Source of the DNA: Aliirhizobium wenxiniae
Lineage (GTDB): Bacteria; Pseudomonadota; Alphaproteobacteria; Rhizobiales; Rhizobiaceae
Direction of reading: 5' to 3'
Assembly (NCBI RefSeq): GCF_014201355.1
Contig: NZ_JACHEG010000008.1
Coordinates: 62,001 to 126,000, forward strand
Length of the DNA: 64,000 nucleotides
In this document: piece after piece, positions 35,675 through 43,365 of the stretch
Position numbering within the stretch: position 1 is the stretch's first letter
How the letters are laid out: each line of letters opens with the position of its first letter
Program-made: the position numbers and the translations under genes
Notes under the pieces: generated by a model
The model's database searches: none
Told to the model about the DNA's origin: nothing
Seen by the model: the letters and a program-made list of their open reading frames with translations, nothing else

Positions 35675-36283
35675 ATGACTGACGGCAAAACATTTTCGCT
35701 CAGCGCCAATGGAGACAGCTGGTCGCTTGAAACCGATCCATCGACCGGTGAGGCGATGGTTCTTCACAGAGCGAACGCATCGTCTGGCGGACATGAGACC
35801 AGGAGCTCTATAGATCGGTTTCTCGAAGTCAGCGTCGGCAAGCCCTAGTATTACTCCCTCCTCCAAATCCTGGGCAAAACGGACGATCATGACCCGCAGC
35901 CGCTCGCCGACGAGGACCGACGGACACCATCTTACGATACGGCGATGCGATATCTGGAGTTAGGTGGCCGACGGTTGGCGAAAGTGGACGACAACATCGT
36001 CAATATTCGTGAGTGGGAAACGGACCCGATGGATGCGGAAGCATTCTGGCAAGCGAACGTCGAGGCCTTGGCCGAACGCGAGAAGCGTGAGGTCTTTCTG
36101 CATTTGCCGTCTATCAGCGATGCTGACATCGACGAAGGGCGTCACACGGAGCAAGGCCGTACGCAGCAGACACCCGACACATCAGCCGGCGGTGTGCAGC
36201 GACAGACGCAGTCCAGCGGCGGAGATGACAAGGCCCTCAAGAGAAGCGGTGAAGCGAGCGGGCCAGCCCGCGGGCGGCCCTGA
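35675..36283 (+). pseudogene. Paralogue of the 2725 gene interrupted by one amber codon
   Basis: ATG 35675 encodes MTDGKTFSLSANGDSWSL…GHETRSSIDRFLEVSVGKP and meets TAG at 35846-35848. The same frame continues without a further stop as YYSLLQILGKTDDHD… into MRYLELGGRRLAKVDDNIVNIREWE…HLPSISD and ends at 36283. Both halves align with the intact 152-aa protein at 2725-3183. A CAG to TAG change would explain it. The C-terminal tail (about 45 residues, GRTQQTPDTSAGG…) is not in the paralogue. It may be a pseudogene, or the downstream part may be made from ATG 35945. Confidence 0.85.
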
Positions 36284-36315
36284 AGCCGCCGAGCCTTCGC
36301 CCGAGTGACATAAAA

Positions 36316-36337
36316 ATGGCCCGCATTTGCGGGCCAT
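36316..36337. terminator. Bidirectional-type hairpin between convergent genes
   Basis: ATGGCCCGC and GCGGGCCAT form a 9-bp perfect stem with loop ATTT. It sits between the plus-strand pseudogene and the minus-strand csbD-like gene. On the minus strand it is followed by TTTTTA, so it should end csbD transcripts. Confidence 0.75.
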
Positions 36338-36360
36338 ATCTCATTCTCCGGCTGTAACTA

Positions 36361-36552
36361 TCAGGTCTTGTCGACGACCTTTTTCACCGCGTCCTTGGCT
36401 TCACCCTTGGACTGCTGTGCATCACCCTTTGCTTCCTGGGCGGCACCCTTTACCTGGAGCTTGTTGTTGTCGGTGGCGCCGCCGACGGCCTGCTTTGCCT
36501 TGCCGGTCATTTCATTCGCCTTGCCGGAAACTTTATCTGCTGTGGAACCCAT
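36361..36552 (-). CDS. CsbD family stress protein
   Basis: 63 aa from ATG 36552, with GGAG upstream. MGSTADKVSGKANEMTGKAKQAVGG followed by repeated Lys/Gly/Ala segments (VKGAAQEAKGDAQQSKGEAKDAVKK) is the CsbD pattern. It is very hydrophilic, probably disordered or loosely helical, cytosolic and typically induced by general stress. An EcfG-like promoter lies 109 bases upstream on the same strand. Confidence 0.92.
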   Translation of the reverse strand: MGSTADKVSGKANEMTGKAKQAVGGATDNNKLQVKGAAQEAKGDAQQSKGEAKDAVKKVVDKT

Positions 36553-36660
36553 AATGGGATCTCCTGTATCGAGCGGGCACGCACGGTCTTCCAAATCGCT
36601 ATCCGGTCATATGCCGGGGAAGTCCATTGCCAGACAGTTTAACGATCCGCTTGATGAGAG

Positions 36661-36685
36661 AACCCTCGGGGAGACACATCGTTCC
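36661..36685 (-). promoter_or_regulatory. EcfG-like promoter upstream of csbD-like gene
   Basis: On the minus strand GGAAC (36685-36681), 16 bases, GGTT (36664-36661). It is the same arrangement as the element at 26194-26218 and lies upstream of a classical general-stress gene. Confidence 0.5.
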
Positions 36686-36836
36686 CGATTGAGCGGGCTA
36701 TGCCGCCAAAGGCCGTCGGTTGGCGAGCTGCCGCCCATTGTTTGTTTACATGGACGAGCAACCCGAAACGCAATAGTCTGAGGAGACTTTCCATCCGAAC
36801 GTCGAGAGGTGGCAAGATCCTCTTGATGGAAAGCCA

Positions 36837-37637
36837 GTGTCAGTTCTCAGCAGAAACAACGTAAAAGTCGCCGGCTCAGGCGATCGCACCATGGTCTTCG
36901 CCCACGGGTTTGGCTGTGACCAGGCCATGTGGCGGTTCGTGGCGCCTCATTTCAAGAAGAATTTCACAGTCGTAACCATAGATCATGTCGGTGCTGGCCA
37001 ATCCGATCTGACAGCTTACGATCCTGCGAAATATGCATCTCTGGATGGCTACGCCGCAGACATCGTCGATCTCTGTCGTGAGCTCGAGATCCGAAATGGA
37101 ATCTTCGTCGGACACTCGGTGAGCGCGATGATCGGCGCGCTAGCATCGCTCAAGGCCCCTGAAATCTTCGATACGCTGATCATGGTTTGCCCCTCCCCGC
37201 GATACATCAACGACGGTGAGTATGTTGGTGGGTTCGAGCGATCCGACATCGACGAGCTGTTGGCCTCGTTTGCCGACAATCCTCTCGCGTGGTCTGCGAC
37301 CATGGCTCCCGCGATCATGGGTAACGCCGAGCGGCCGGAGCTTGGCCAGGAACTCACACAGAGCTTCTGCCGGACCGACCCGCAGATCGCGCTCCAGTTT
37401 GCGCGCGCCACGTTCACGTCCGACAATCGTGCCGATTTGCCGAATGTCACGGCGAAAACTTTGATCCTTCAATGTCGCGACGACATCATCGCCGGGGAAA
37501 ACGTTGGCGAGTATGTTCGAGCCCACGTCGCGGGCAGCAAGCTCGTCCTTCTCGACGCCACCGGACATTGTCCTAATCTAAGCGCACCCAACGAGGTCAC
37601 GAGGGCGATCATGGACTTCGTTGAAACACCGGCATGA
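36837..37637 (+). CDS. RsbQ-like alpha/beta hydrolase
   Basis: 266 aa from GTG 36837. It matches the RsbQ/KAI2/D14 group: MVFAHGFGCDQAMWRFVAP near residue 20, oxyanion region, nucleophile Ser94 in FVGHSVSAM, Asp in LQCRDDIIA and His in DATGHCPNLSAP. The cytosolic enzyme probably processes or binds a small hydrophobic ligand. Its stop overlaps the start of a PAS histidine kinase by four bases. In Bacillus subtilis RsbQ works with the PAS domain of RsbP, so the partner here is likely the kinase. Confidence 0.9.
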   Translation: MSVLSRNNVKVAGSGDRTMVFAHGFGCDQAMWRFVAPHFKKNFTVVTIDHVGAGQSDLTAYDPAKYASLDGYAADIVDLCRELEIRNGIFVGHSVSAMIGALASLKAPEIFDTLIMVCPSPRYINDGEYVGGFERSDIDELLASFADNPLAWSATMAPAIMGNAERPELGQELTQSFCRTDPQIALQFARATFTSDNRADLPNVTAKTLILQCRDDIIAGENVGEYVRAHVAGSKLVLLDATGHCPNLSAPNEVTRAIMDFVETPA

Positions 37638-38767
37638 CGGAGCAGCTGGCTAAACTGAATTATAAGCAACTGTTCGACGATGCGCCATGCGGCTACCTTC
37701 TGGTCGCCCCAAATGGGGAGATTATCCATGCCAACAACTGGATATCGACACTCCTCGGATATCAATCCGGTGGGATAGATGGGAAGCGCCTGCGCGATAT
37801 TCTCAGCATTGCCGCGCGCATTCTTTACGAGACCAATCTCGCACCGCTGCTGAGGCTGCAGCAGGCGGTAAGTGAGGTCACCATTGATCTCAAGAGACGC
37901 GATGGCAAGGCCATTCCCGTGATCATGTCTGCCTCGCAGACATATGATGCGGCCGGTCTGCCGGACACGACGCGTATTGCTTTCGTGCTGGCTGCCGAGC
38001 GCCGGTTGTATGAACGAGAGCTGGTCAGCCAGAGAGACAGTGCTGAGGAAGGATTTCGGCAGGAGCAAGCAGATGGAGTTCTTCGGGAGCAGTTCGTAGC
38101 CATTCTCAGTCACGACCTTCGAAATCCTGTTGCGTCGATCACTGCCGCGACACGTATGCTGGCCAAGGAAGCGCTCAGCGACCGCGGCAAGCAGGTCCTT
38201 GGACTGATGCAAGGCAGCGCGCTGCGGATGTCGAGCCTGATTGAAAACATCCTCGACTTTGCACGTGCCCGGCTAGGAAGCGGTATCGGCCTGAGCCTGC
38301 ATACCGAACAGTCGCTGCAGCCCTTGATCGATCAGGTCGTTTTGGAACTGCGAGCAGTTCATCCTGACCATGGAATTCTCACGTCCTACGAGTTCCTCCA
38401 GCCGCTGACCTGCGATCCCCTGAAAATTGGACAGTTGGTATCGAACCTTCTCGGCAATGCCTTGACCCATGGGGACGAGACCAAACCCATTCGCCTTGAT
38501 TGTCAAACGCGAGATGGCCAACTGCGCCTGTCCGTCACCAACGGCGGCAAGCCGATCCCGGATGCCGTGATCCCAACTCTCTTCGATCCCTTTGTTCGCG
38601 GGCAGCCTAACAGTTACACGAACGGCCTCGGCCTCGGACTTTTCATCGCCAAACAGATCGCAACGGCGCATGGCGGCGCTTTGGACGTATCCTCTGGAAA
38701 GGACGAGACCAGGTTTACCTTTACAATGCCGTTGGGAGGACCTGGCGGGTCGGTTGGGGAGAGATAA
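37634..38767 (+). CDS. PAS-domain histidine kinase coupled to the RsbQ-like gene
   Basis: 377 aa. The PAS domain covers about residues 5-125 (QLFDDAPCGYLLVAPNGEIIHANNWISTLLGY). A coiled coil follows, then HisKA with phospho-His160 (FVAILSHDLRNPVASI), an N-box (LVSNLLGNALTHGDE), and G boxes (GLGLGLFIAKQIATAHGG). It is soluble. It starts inside the hydrolase stop (ATGA), so the two are made in stoichiometric fashion. The hydrolase may supply or remove the PAS ligand. Confidence 0.92.
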   Translation: MTEQLAKLNYKQLFDDAPCGYLLVAPNGEIIHANNWISTLLGYQSGGIDGKRLRDILSIAARILYETNLAPLLRLQQAVSEVTIDLKRRDGKAIPVIMSASQTYDAAGLPDTTRIAFVLAAERRLYERELVSQRDSAEEGFRQEQADGVLREQFVAILSHDLRNPVASITAATRMLAKEALSDRGKQVLGLMQGSALRMSSLIENILDFARARLGSGIGLSLHTEQSLQPLIDQVVLELRAVHPDHGILTSYEFLQPLTCDPLKIGQLVSNLLGNALTHGDETKPIRLDCQTRDGQLRLSVTNGGKPIPDAVIPTLFDPFVRGQPNSYTNGLGLGLFIAKQIATAHGGALDVSSGKDETRFTFTMPLGGPGGSVGER

Positions 38768-38826
38768 CAATCTGCGGCAGTGAGCTCACCAAAAGGATTC
38801 AGGATTATTCCGGAACAAACACGCGG

Positions 38827-39257
38827 ATGTCAGCTTATGACTCTACACAACCGAGGTCAAAGAGGACATTCAATGTACTCATCCTAGAAGATCAGGCACG
38901 GATAGCGATGGAGATTGAAGATTCCGTCCACTCTCTCGGCTATCATGTGGCAGCCGTCGCGGCTTCTAGGGCCGATGTCGCACGCGTGTCAGGGGTGCCG
39001 GACATCGCCCTCGTCGACGTCAATTTGCTTGACGGCGCGACGGGCCCGGAAATTGGAAGAAATCTCGTGCTCAATGGGTCCACCGTTGTATTCATGACCG
39101 CTAATCCCGAGGTCGTCGTGACGGCATAGAAGGCGCTGTCGGAGTGATGACCAAGCCTGTGAGGGATTTTGATCTGGTAATCGTCATCCAGTTCGCTGCC
39201 GATCTCCGCGCAGGGAGGGCAGCCACGCCACCGTTGGCTCTTCTGCCCTTCGCCTAA
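38827..39257 (+). pseudogene. Frameshifted response-regulator receiver gene
   Basis: ATG 38827 opens a receiver domain (FNVLILEDQARIAMEIEDSV…IALVDVNLLDGATGPE…VFMTANPEVVVTA), which stops at TAG 39127-39129. Shifting frame near that stop restores …EGAVGVMTKPVRDFDLV…, which includes the conserved Lys-Pro of receivers, up to TAA 39255-39257. A single-base indel near 39126 is the simplest cause. The intact version would be the natural partner of the kinase just upstream. A shortened receiver without the Lys is unlikely to work. Confidence 0.82.
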
Positions 39258-39315
39258 CCGAGACAGCGAGCGGCGATGGCGCCATCCATATGTAATCATT
39301 GGCAAAAGTACGCCT

Positions 39316-39331
39316 TTGTACGGCTGACAAC
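39316..39331. other. Candidate parS-like site downstream of repC
   Basis: TTGTACGGCTGACAAC. It matches the right half and centre of the repABC parS pattern (GTT-N4-GC-N4-AAC) and shares 14 bases (TGTACGGCTGACAA) with a second site at 41785-41800. This is inference from the repetition and location. Confidence 0.4.
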
Positions 39332-39374
39332 CTAATTTTACGGTAGCGTTTGGGTGCCGTCCTACTCGAAGCGG

Positions 39375-40589
39375 TCATGCCAACCTCCGCCCGCTGGTCT
39401 CATTTGCCCGAAGCAGCGCCATCAACATCGGGCCGAGAGAAAACTCCGCTCGTTCCGTGCGCCTTGTCAGGTCGCGCAGGTATCCCCCTGGTGAGTTGAT
39501 GTGCCCTGCCCGCTCTAGTACACAGGCCATCGCGACCGCGGCGTTCTCCGGCCCCATCGCCTCGCAGGCCTCCTGATATGCCGACGGACTGACCCCGAGC
39601 ATGCTGCGCACGACAACCGCAGCCGTCATCAGGTCGCGCCAATTCGATATTACGCCCCCCGACGCGTAATCGGAAATCTGCGGGCAAGCCCGAAGCACCA
39701 TGCCCAATGGGAAAGCCTTTATCGGCACGGCAGGCGCCCTCGGCTTTTGCACCGCCCTCTCGCCCTGCTCTTTTCCAGAGCTAGGTTCAAGTTCATTTAA
39801 GGATTCGGTATTTGAATTCTGTATGTGATGACGATTTCCGCTATCATTGGTGTCGGATTCTTGAGGAATAAGCTGAACTTCCAGCATGTTGACGGCTTCT
39901 TCGCTCAGCAACGTCAGTTCGTCGAGGCAAGCCTCCAGCGAAACAGCGGTCTTTGCTGTCTTGAGGCGCGCTATGGCGGACACAAGGGCATCTTCGACCG
40001 ACTGCCAGTTGCCCGCCGCACCCTCCTCCATTGCTGCTGAGATGAGCTTGCGGATATCACGACGCGTGATGGTGATCCGCTCTTTGATGACGCGTAGCCG
40101 CCGGCTCTCCTCGGCAACCTGGTGAGCCATGACCGCGAGTTCCTCTGAACGCGCAAGGAGCGGCGCCAGACTAAACCCGTATGCAGTTTCGATTCCGCCA
40201 TCGTTGCTTTTGCGAGCGTAACGCTTGCCGTTGGGACTGTCGTTGCGCTGGATTAGTCCAGCCTGAACAAGGAGAGCCAGGTTTTCACGCAGGGTCGTGC
40301 CTGCGATACCGTTGGCACGGATCGCCAGCTGCGCATTTGACGGGAAGACAATGAGGTTGCTCTCCTCGCTCAGCTCTTGTTCGGGGTAGAACGTCAGCAA
40401 GGCGTTCAGGACCGCAAGCGCGCGATCACGTAGACCGAGCATCGCCCTCGCCTCGCAAGCGCTACGATAAACCTTCCACTTGTCGACGGATTTTCCCGCC
40501 TTGATGTTGGCCGTCGCTAGTTGACCTTTGACCAAGGCAAGCGTCATCGGCCGCCGCCCGAACGGCGTCGTCACATTTCCTGTTTGCAT
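39375..40589 (-). CDS. repC: Plasmid replication initiator RepC (repABC operon)
   Basis: 404 aa, typical RepC length. It starts MQTGNVTTPFGRRPMTLALVKGQL, the usual RepC N-terminus, with an N-terminal winged-helix DNA-binding domain (SNAQLAIRANGIAGTTLRENLALLVQAGLI) and a C-terminal domain ending in the PGGYLRDLTRR segment. RepC binds the origin, which in this family lies inside its own gene. It is third in the minus-strand order repA, repB, repC, and its translation is controlled by the ctRNA in the repB-repC gap. Confidence 0.95.
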   Translation of the reverse strand: MQTGNVTTPFGRRPMTLALVKGQLATANIKAGKSVDKWKVYRSACEARAMLGLRDRALAVLNALLTFYPEQELSEESNLIVFPSNAQLAIRANGIAGTTLRENLALLVQAGLIQRNDSPNGKRYARKSNDGGIETAYGFSLAPLLARSEELAVMAHQVAEESRRLRVIKERITITRRDIRKLISAAMEEGAAGNWQSVEDALVSAIARLKTAKTAVSLEACLDELTLLSEEAVNMLEVQLIPQESDTNDSGNRHHIQNSNTESLNELEPSSGKEQGERAVQKPRAPAVPIKAFPLGMVLRACPQISDYASGGVISNWRDLMTAAVVVRSMLGVSPSAYQEACEAMGPENAAVAMACVLERAGHINSPGGYLRDLTRRTERAEFSLGPMLMALLRANETSGRRLA

Positions 40590-40649
40590 GTCCCTCTCAC
40601 CTTTCTAAAGGCAAAAGAAATCCGCTCACCAAACTGGCGCCAAAGACTC

Positions 40650-40740
40650 TTGACTGCGATTCATGGAAATGCGATTCTCAAGCTGCTTAGGAATGAGGAA
40701 GGCTTCCACGACGGTGACGTTTGGGGGCCTTTTTCTTTGC
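40650..40740 (+). ncRNA. Counter-transcribed RNA (ctRNA) of the repABC operon
   Basis: In the repB-repC gap, on the opposite strand: a -35 TTGACT at 40650-40655, 17 bases, and GATTCT at 40673-40678, giving a start near 40685. A terminator follows with AAGGCTTCC (40699-40707) pairing to GGGGGCCTT (40723-40731, two G-U pairs) and then TTTTCTTT. The RNA would be about 50 nt, as in known repABC ctRNAs that repress repC. Confidence 0.8.
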
Positions 40741-40742
40741 CG

Positions 40743-41729
40743 CTATTTTCCTTCTGTTTCAGTTGCTTTCAGAAACTCCTGATGCAAACGATCAAGGTTT
40801 TCGGCAATGAACCGACCAAACCTTCCCGCATCATTTGCCTTCAGCGCGATCGAGTAGCTTTTACCGCTACCCTTGAACTCTGCCCGCACGCTCGAATCAT
40901 CTGCGCGCCATTCGCTCGCGTTGCTCGGGCGCTTTGCGGGCTTCGCTGCTTTTTTGAACGCCTTCGCCAAAAGTTCGAAACGCGCATCGGACGTGAGCGA
41001 AGGGAATGCCGGATCGTCAACAAGGGTCCGCGCCAGTTCAAGCGTTGCCGGCCTCTCGATGTGCTGTGCGAATTCGGTCCAACGATCACGGCCGACGGAT
41101 TTGGCCGCCCCGATCGCAGTTGCGATTTCCGCCGGAACACGACCCGACACCGACAGCATTCGCGTCAACATTGGTGCATCGACGGATAGCGCGGTTTGAA
41201 TCGTCGAGCGATCGTAAGACAGCTCTACCAGCCGCTGAGCGAACATTGCCCGCTCGATAAACGAGAGGTTCTCACGCGCGGAATTTTCCTGCCCCTGGGC
41301 AATGACATGGTCTGCATCTGAGATTGCTTTGACCACAGCGCGGACCGGCCGGCCGAGATCCTTTGCCGCGCGCGCGCGACGATGCCCAAAGACAATTTGA
41401 TAGCGGCCGTCGGCCGTCGGGTGAGGGCGGACCTGTATTGGCGAATCCTGACCGCGCTCCCGGATGGCTTCGAGCAGCTCGGCGTACGCGATGTCATCAA
41501 CCCCCATTCTGTCCGAGACGAACGAGGAGTCGAGAAGCTCAGGATCGAGCTCGATGATCGTTTCGCCAGGAACATGTTGTTCCGCTTGCGCAACCTTATC
41601 CCGAAGCTCACTCAGCGAACTGATCATGGACCGCGAGGCACCGTGGGTAGCATAGCCTGGTGTGGCCTTGCGCTCGGTCACTTCGTTCGAAGGAGAAGTG
41701 ATGTTGGCAAATACGTTTTTACGCGCCAT
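40743..41729 (-). CDS. repB: Plasmid partitioning protein RepB
   Basis: 328 aa from ATG 41729 (MARKNVFANITS), the normal RepB start; GGAG lies 9 bases upstream. The ParB-type N-terminal domain (ELLEAIRERGQDSPIQVRPHPTADGRYQIVFGHRRARAAKDLG) and HTH region (YDRSTIQTALSVDAPMLTRML) are present. It binds parS and works with RepA to segregate the plasmid. It is the middle gene of the minus-strand operon. Confidence 0.93.
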   Translation of the reverse strand: MARKNVFANITSPSNEVTERKATPGYATHGASRSMISSLSELRDKVAQAEQHVPGETIIELDPELLDSSFVSDRMGVDDIAYAELLEAIRERGQDSPIQVRPHPTADGRYQIVFGHRRARAAKDLGRPVRAVVKAISDADHVIAQGQENSARENLSFIERAMFAQRLVELSYDRSTIQTALSVDAPMLTRMLSVSGRVPAEIATAIGAAKSVGRDRWTEFAQHIERPATLELARTLVDDPAFPSLTSDARFELLAKAFKKAAKPAKRPSNASEWRADDSSVRAEFKGSGKSYSIALKANDAGRFGRFIAENLDRLHQEFLKATETEGK

Positions 41730-41784
41730 GGGAGCATACTCCGTGTTCGACAACACAGCTGTTTTCGTTGGGAAATCTCGCGAT

Positions 41785-41800
41785 CTGTACGGCTGACAAT
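41785..41800. other. Candidate parS-like site between repA and repB
   Basis: CTGTACGGCTGACAAT shares 14 of 16 bases with the site downstream of repC. The repA-repB gap and the region 3' of repC are two of the usual parS positions in repABC plasmids. Confidence 0.4.
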
Positions 41801-41803
41801 TGA

Positions 41804-42991
41804 TTAGCCAATACGCCGCCCCCAAGCTTTCTGAAGCTGCTCGATAACTTCGTTGTTAACAGCATCCATCGACTCTCGGGCTCGATCATATGTCGTAGCC
41901 GTAAATTGGGCGCGCTCGACTTCATACAGGCTCTGCTTGGTCAGGCCCGCATCCGAAACCGCGGTCGACTTCACCATATGGTTCTTCATCATATGCTGAG
42001 CGAACATCGACTGCATGAACCCGACCATCTGCTGTTGCGGAATGTCAGTCGGTTCGTAGCGCGTAACCAGATAACGAAACCAATCAAGCGAAACGTCGAC
42101 GCCCACGGCCTCGACGCTTTTCAGGATCTCGCCGAGCATCAAAAGAAACTGAGACATCGACATGATGTCGAGCATCTGCGGATGCACCGTGATGAGCACG
42201 GATGTCGCTGCAGTCAACGCGGTCAGTGTGAGATAGCCAAGCTGGGGAGGGCAGTCGACGACAACGACGTCATAGCGATCATCGACTTCCGCCAGCGCAT
42301 CGCCAATACGGGTGTAGAACATTTTGCCGGCCGTGGAGTCCTTGCGCTGCATAGCGATCGGTGTCTCGTACTCATATTCCTGCAGTTCGAGATTGGCAGG
42401 CACGACATCGAGATTGGGGAAATTGGTGGGCTGGATCACGTCCTTGATCGACTTGCGCTCGTCGTCATATCGCAATGCCTCGTAAAAGGACTTCTTCTCG
42501 TCCAACTCTGGCTGGATACCGTAGAGCGCGGTGAGCGATGCCTGAGGGTCGAGATCAACGGCAAGCACCCGATAGCCCTTCAGGGCGAGGAACTGGGCAA
42601 GATGGGCCGAGGTTGTGGTCTTACCAGAGCCACCTTTGAAGTTGACAACTGCGATGACCTGAAGCTTCTCGTGGCCTTGTCGATGCGGCACGCGATCGAG
42701 AAGATGGCGAAGCTCGTTGACTTGGTCGGCGGTGTAATAGCGCCGGCCAGTCGAGGTCGTACTGGGCTCGACGCCTTTGCCCTGGAGGTGCAGCTTCTTG
42801 AGGTAGCTCTGCGACACGCCGACAAAATCAGCGACCTCCGCCAGTGAAAATTGGCGAAGCGTCTTCTGCGCGTTCGGCGGGAATTTTTCCAGCCGCAGCA
42901 TGTCGAGCTTTGAGGATATGTCCCCGCCCTGTGCGAGGATTGTATCCGCGAAACTCGTCACTTTCTCCGAAGCGGCCATTTTCACGTTCAT
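41804..42991 (-). CDS. repA: Plasmid partitioning ATPase RepA (ParA family)
   Basis: 395 aa. An N-terminal HTH region (about 48-95, FSLAEVADFVGVSQSYLKKLHLQ) precedes the ParA ATPase. The deviant Walker A motif is FKGGSGKTTTSAHLA at 118-130 with signature Lys, followed by VLAVDLDPQASLT and VVVDCPPQLGYLT. It segregates the plasmid with RepB and represses the operon. It is the first gene of the operon, with an inverted repeat about 20-55 bases upstream that is its likely operator. Confidence 0.95.
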   Translation of the reverse strand: MNVKMAASEKVTSFADTILAQGGDISSKLDMLRLEKFPPNAQKTLRQFSLAEVADFVGVSQSYLKKLHLQGKGVEPSTTSTGRRYYTADQVNELRHLLDRVPHRQGHEKLQVIAVVNFKGGSGKTTTSAHLAQFLALKGYRVLAVDLDPQASLTALYGIQPELDEKKSFYEALRYDDERKSIKDVIQPTNFPNLDVVPANLELQEYEYETPIAMQRKDSTAGKMFYTRIGDALAEVDDRYDVVVVDCPPQLGYLTLTALTAATSVLITVHPQMLDIMSMSQFLLMLGEILKSVEAVGVDVSLDWFRYLVTRYEPTDIPQQQMVGFMQSMFAQHMMKNHMVKSTAVSDAGLTKQSLYEVERAQFTATTYDRARESMDAVNNEVIEQLQKAWGRRIG

Positions 42992-43008
42992 TGAGCTATT
43001 CGCCTTCA

Positions 43009-43047
43009 GTCACGATAATTCTGAGAATTTGATCTAATTATCGTGAC
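43009..43047. promoter_or_regulatory. Inverted repeat upstream of repA (probable operator)
   Basis: GTCACGATAATT at 43009-43020 and its exact complement AATTATCGTGAC at 43036-43047, 15 bases apart, start 18 bases before the repA ATG. AT-rich arms covering the promoter region suit RepA/RepB autoregulation. Confidence 0.65.
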
Positions 43048-43365
43048 AATTGCCCGATTCCCAGAGCGTGGCAAGGAATTTAGGGTAAACGAACCCTTAA
43101 CAAGCGCTTGTTTCTGCAGCACTTCTCGGCCTTCCGCGATCGTAAAACCCAAGCGGAACAAGCGATTGCGGGGAATCGTCGCGAGCACCAAGGTATCACG
43201 AAAAAAGAGTCGAGAACTTTTAAGGCCGACGGATTCGCTTATCCCCTCGCGCTGCAGGAGCAGGAATCATACGACTCACCCCGTGGTGAGTCGTCTATTG
43301 CGACAGGGATTTGCGTCATGGGTAGGCCGCTGACCAAGGGCCATGCAACCCGAAGTGAGAGGCCG
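43048..43365. other. Region between repA and ardC, with a perfect hairpin
   Basis: 318 bases without a convincing gene. ACGACTCACC (43271-43280) and GGTGAGTCGT (43285-43294) form a 10-bp stem with a CCGT loop. No T tract follows on either strand, so this is more likely a protein-binding palindrome than a terminator. Confidence 0.5.

Noticed and set aside
41906..42847. 313-aa plus-strand frame opposite repA
   Set aside because: His/Arg-rich antisense frame over a clear ParA ATPase.
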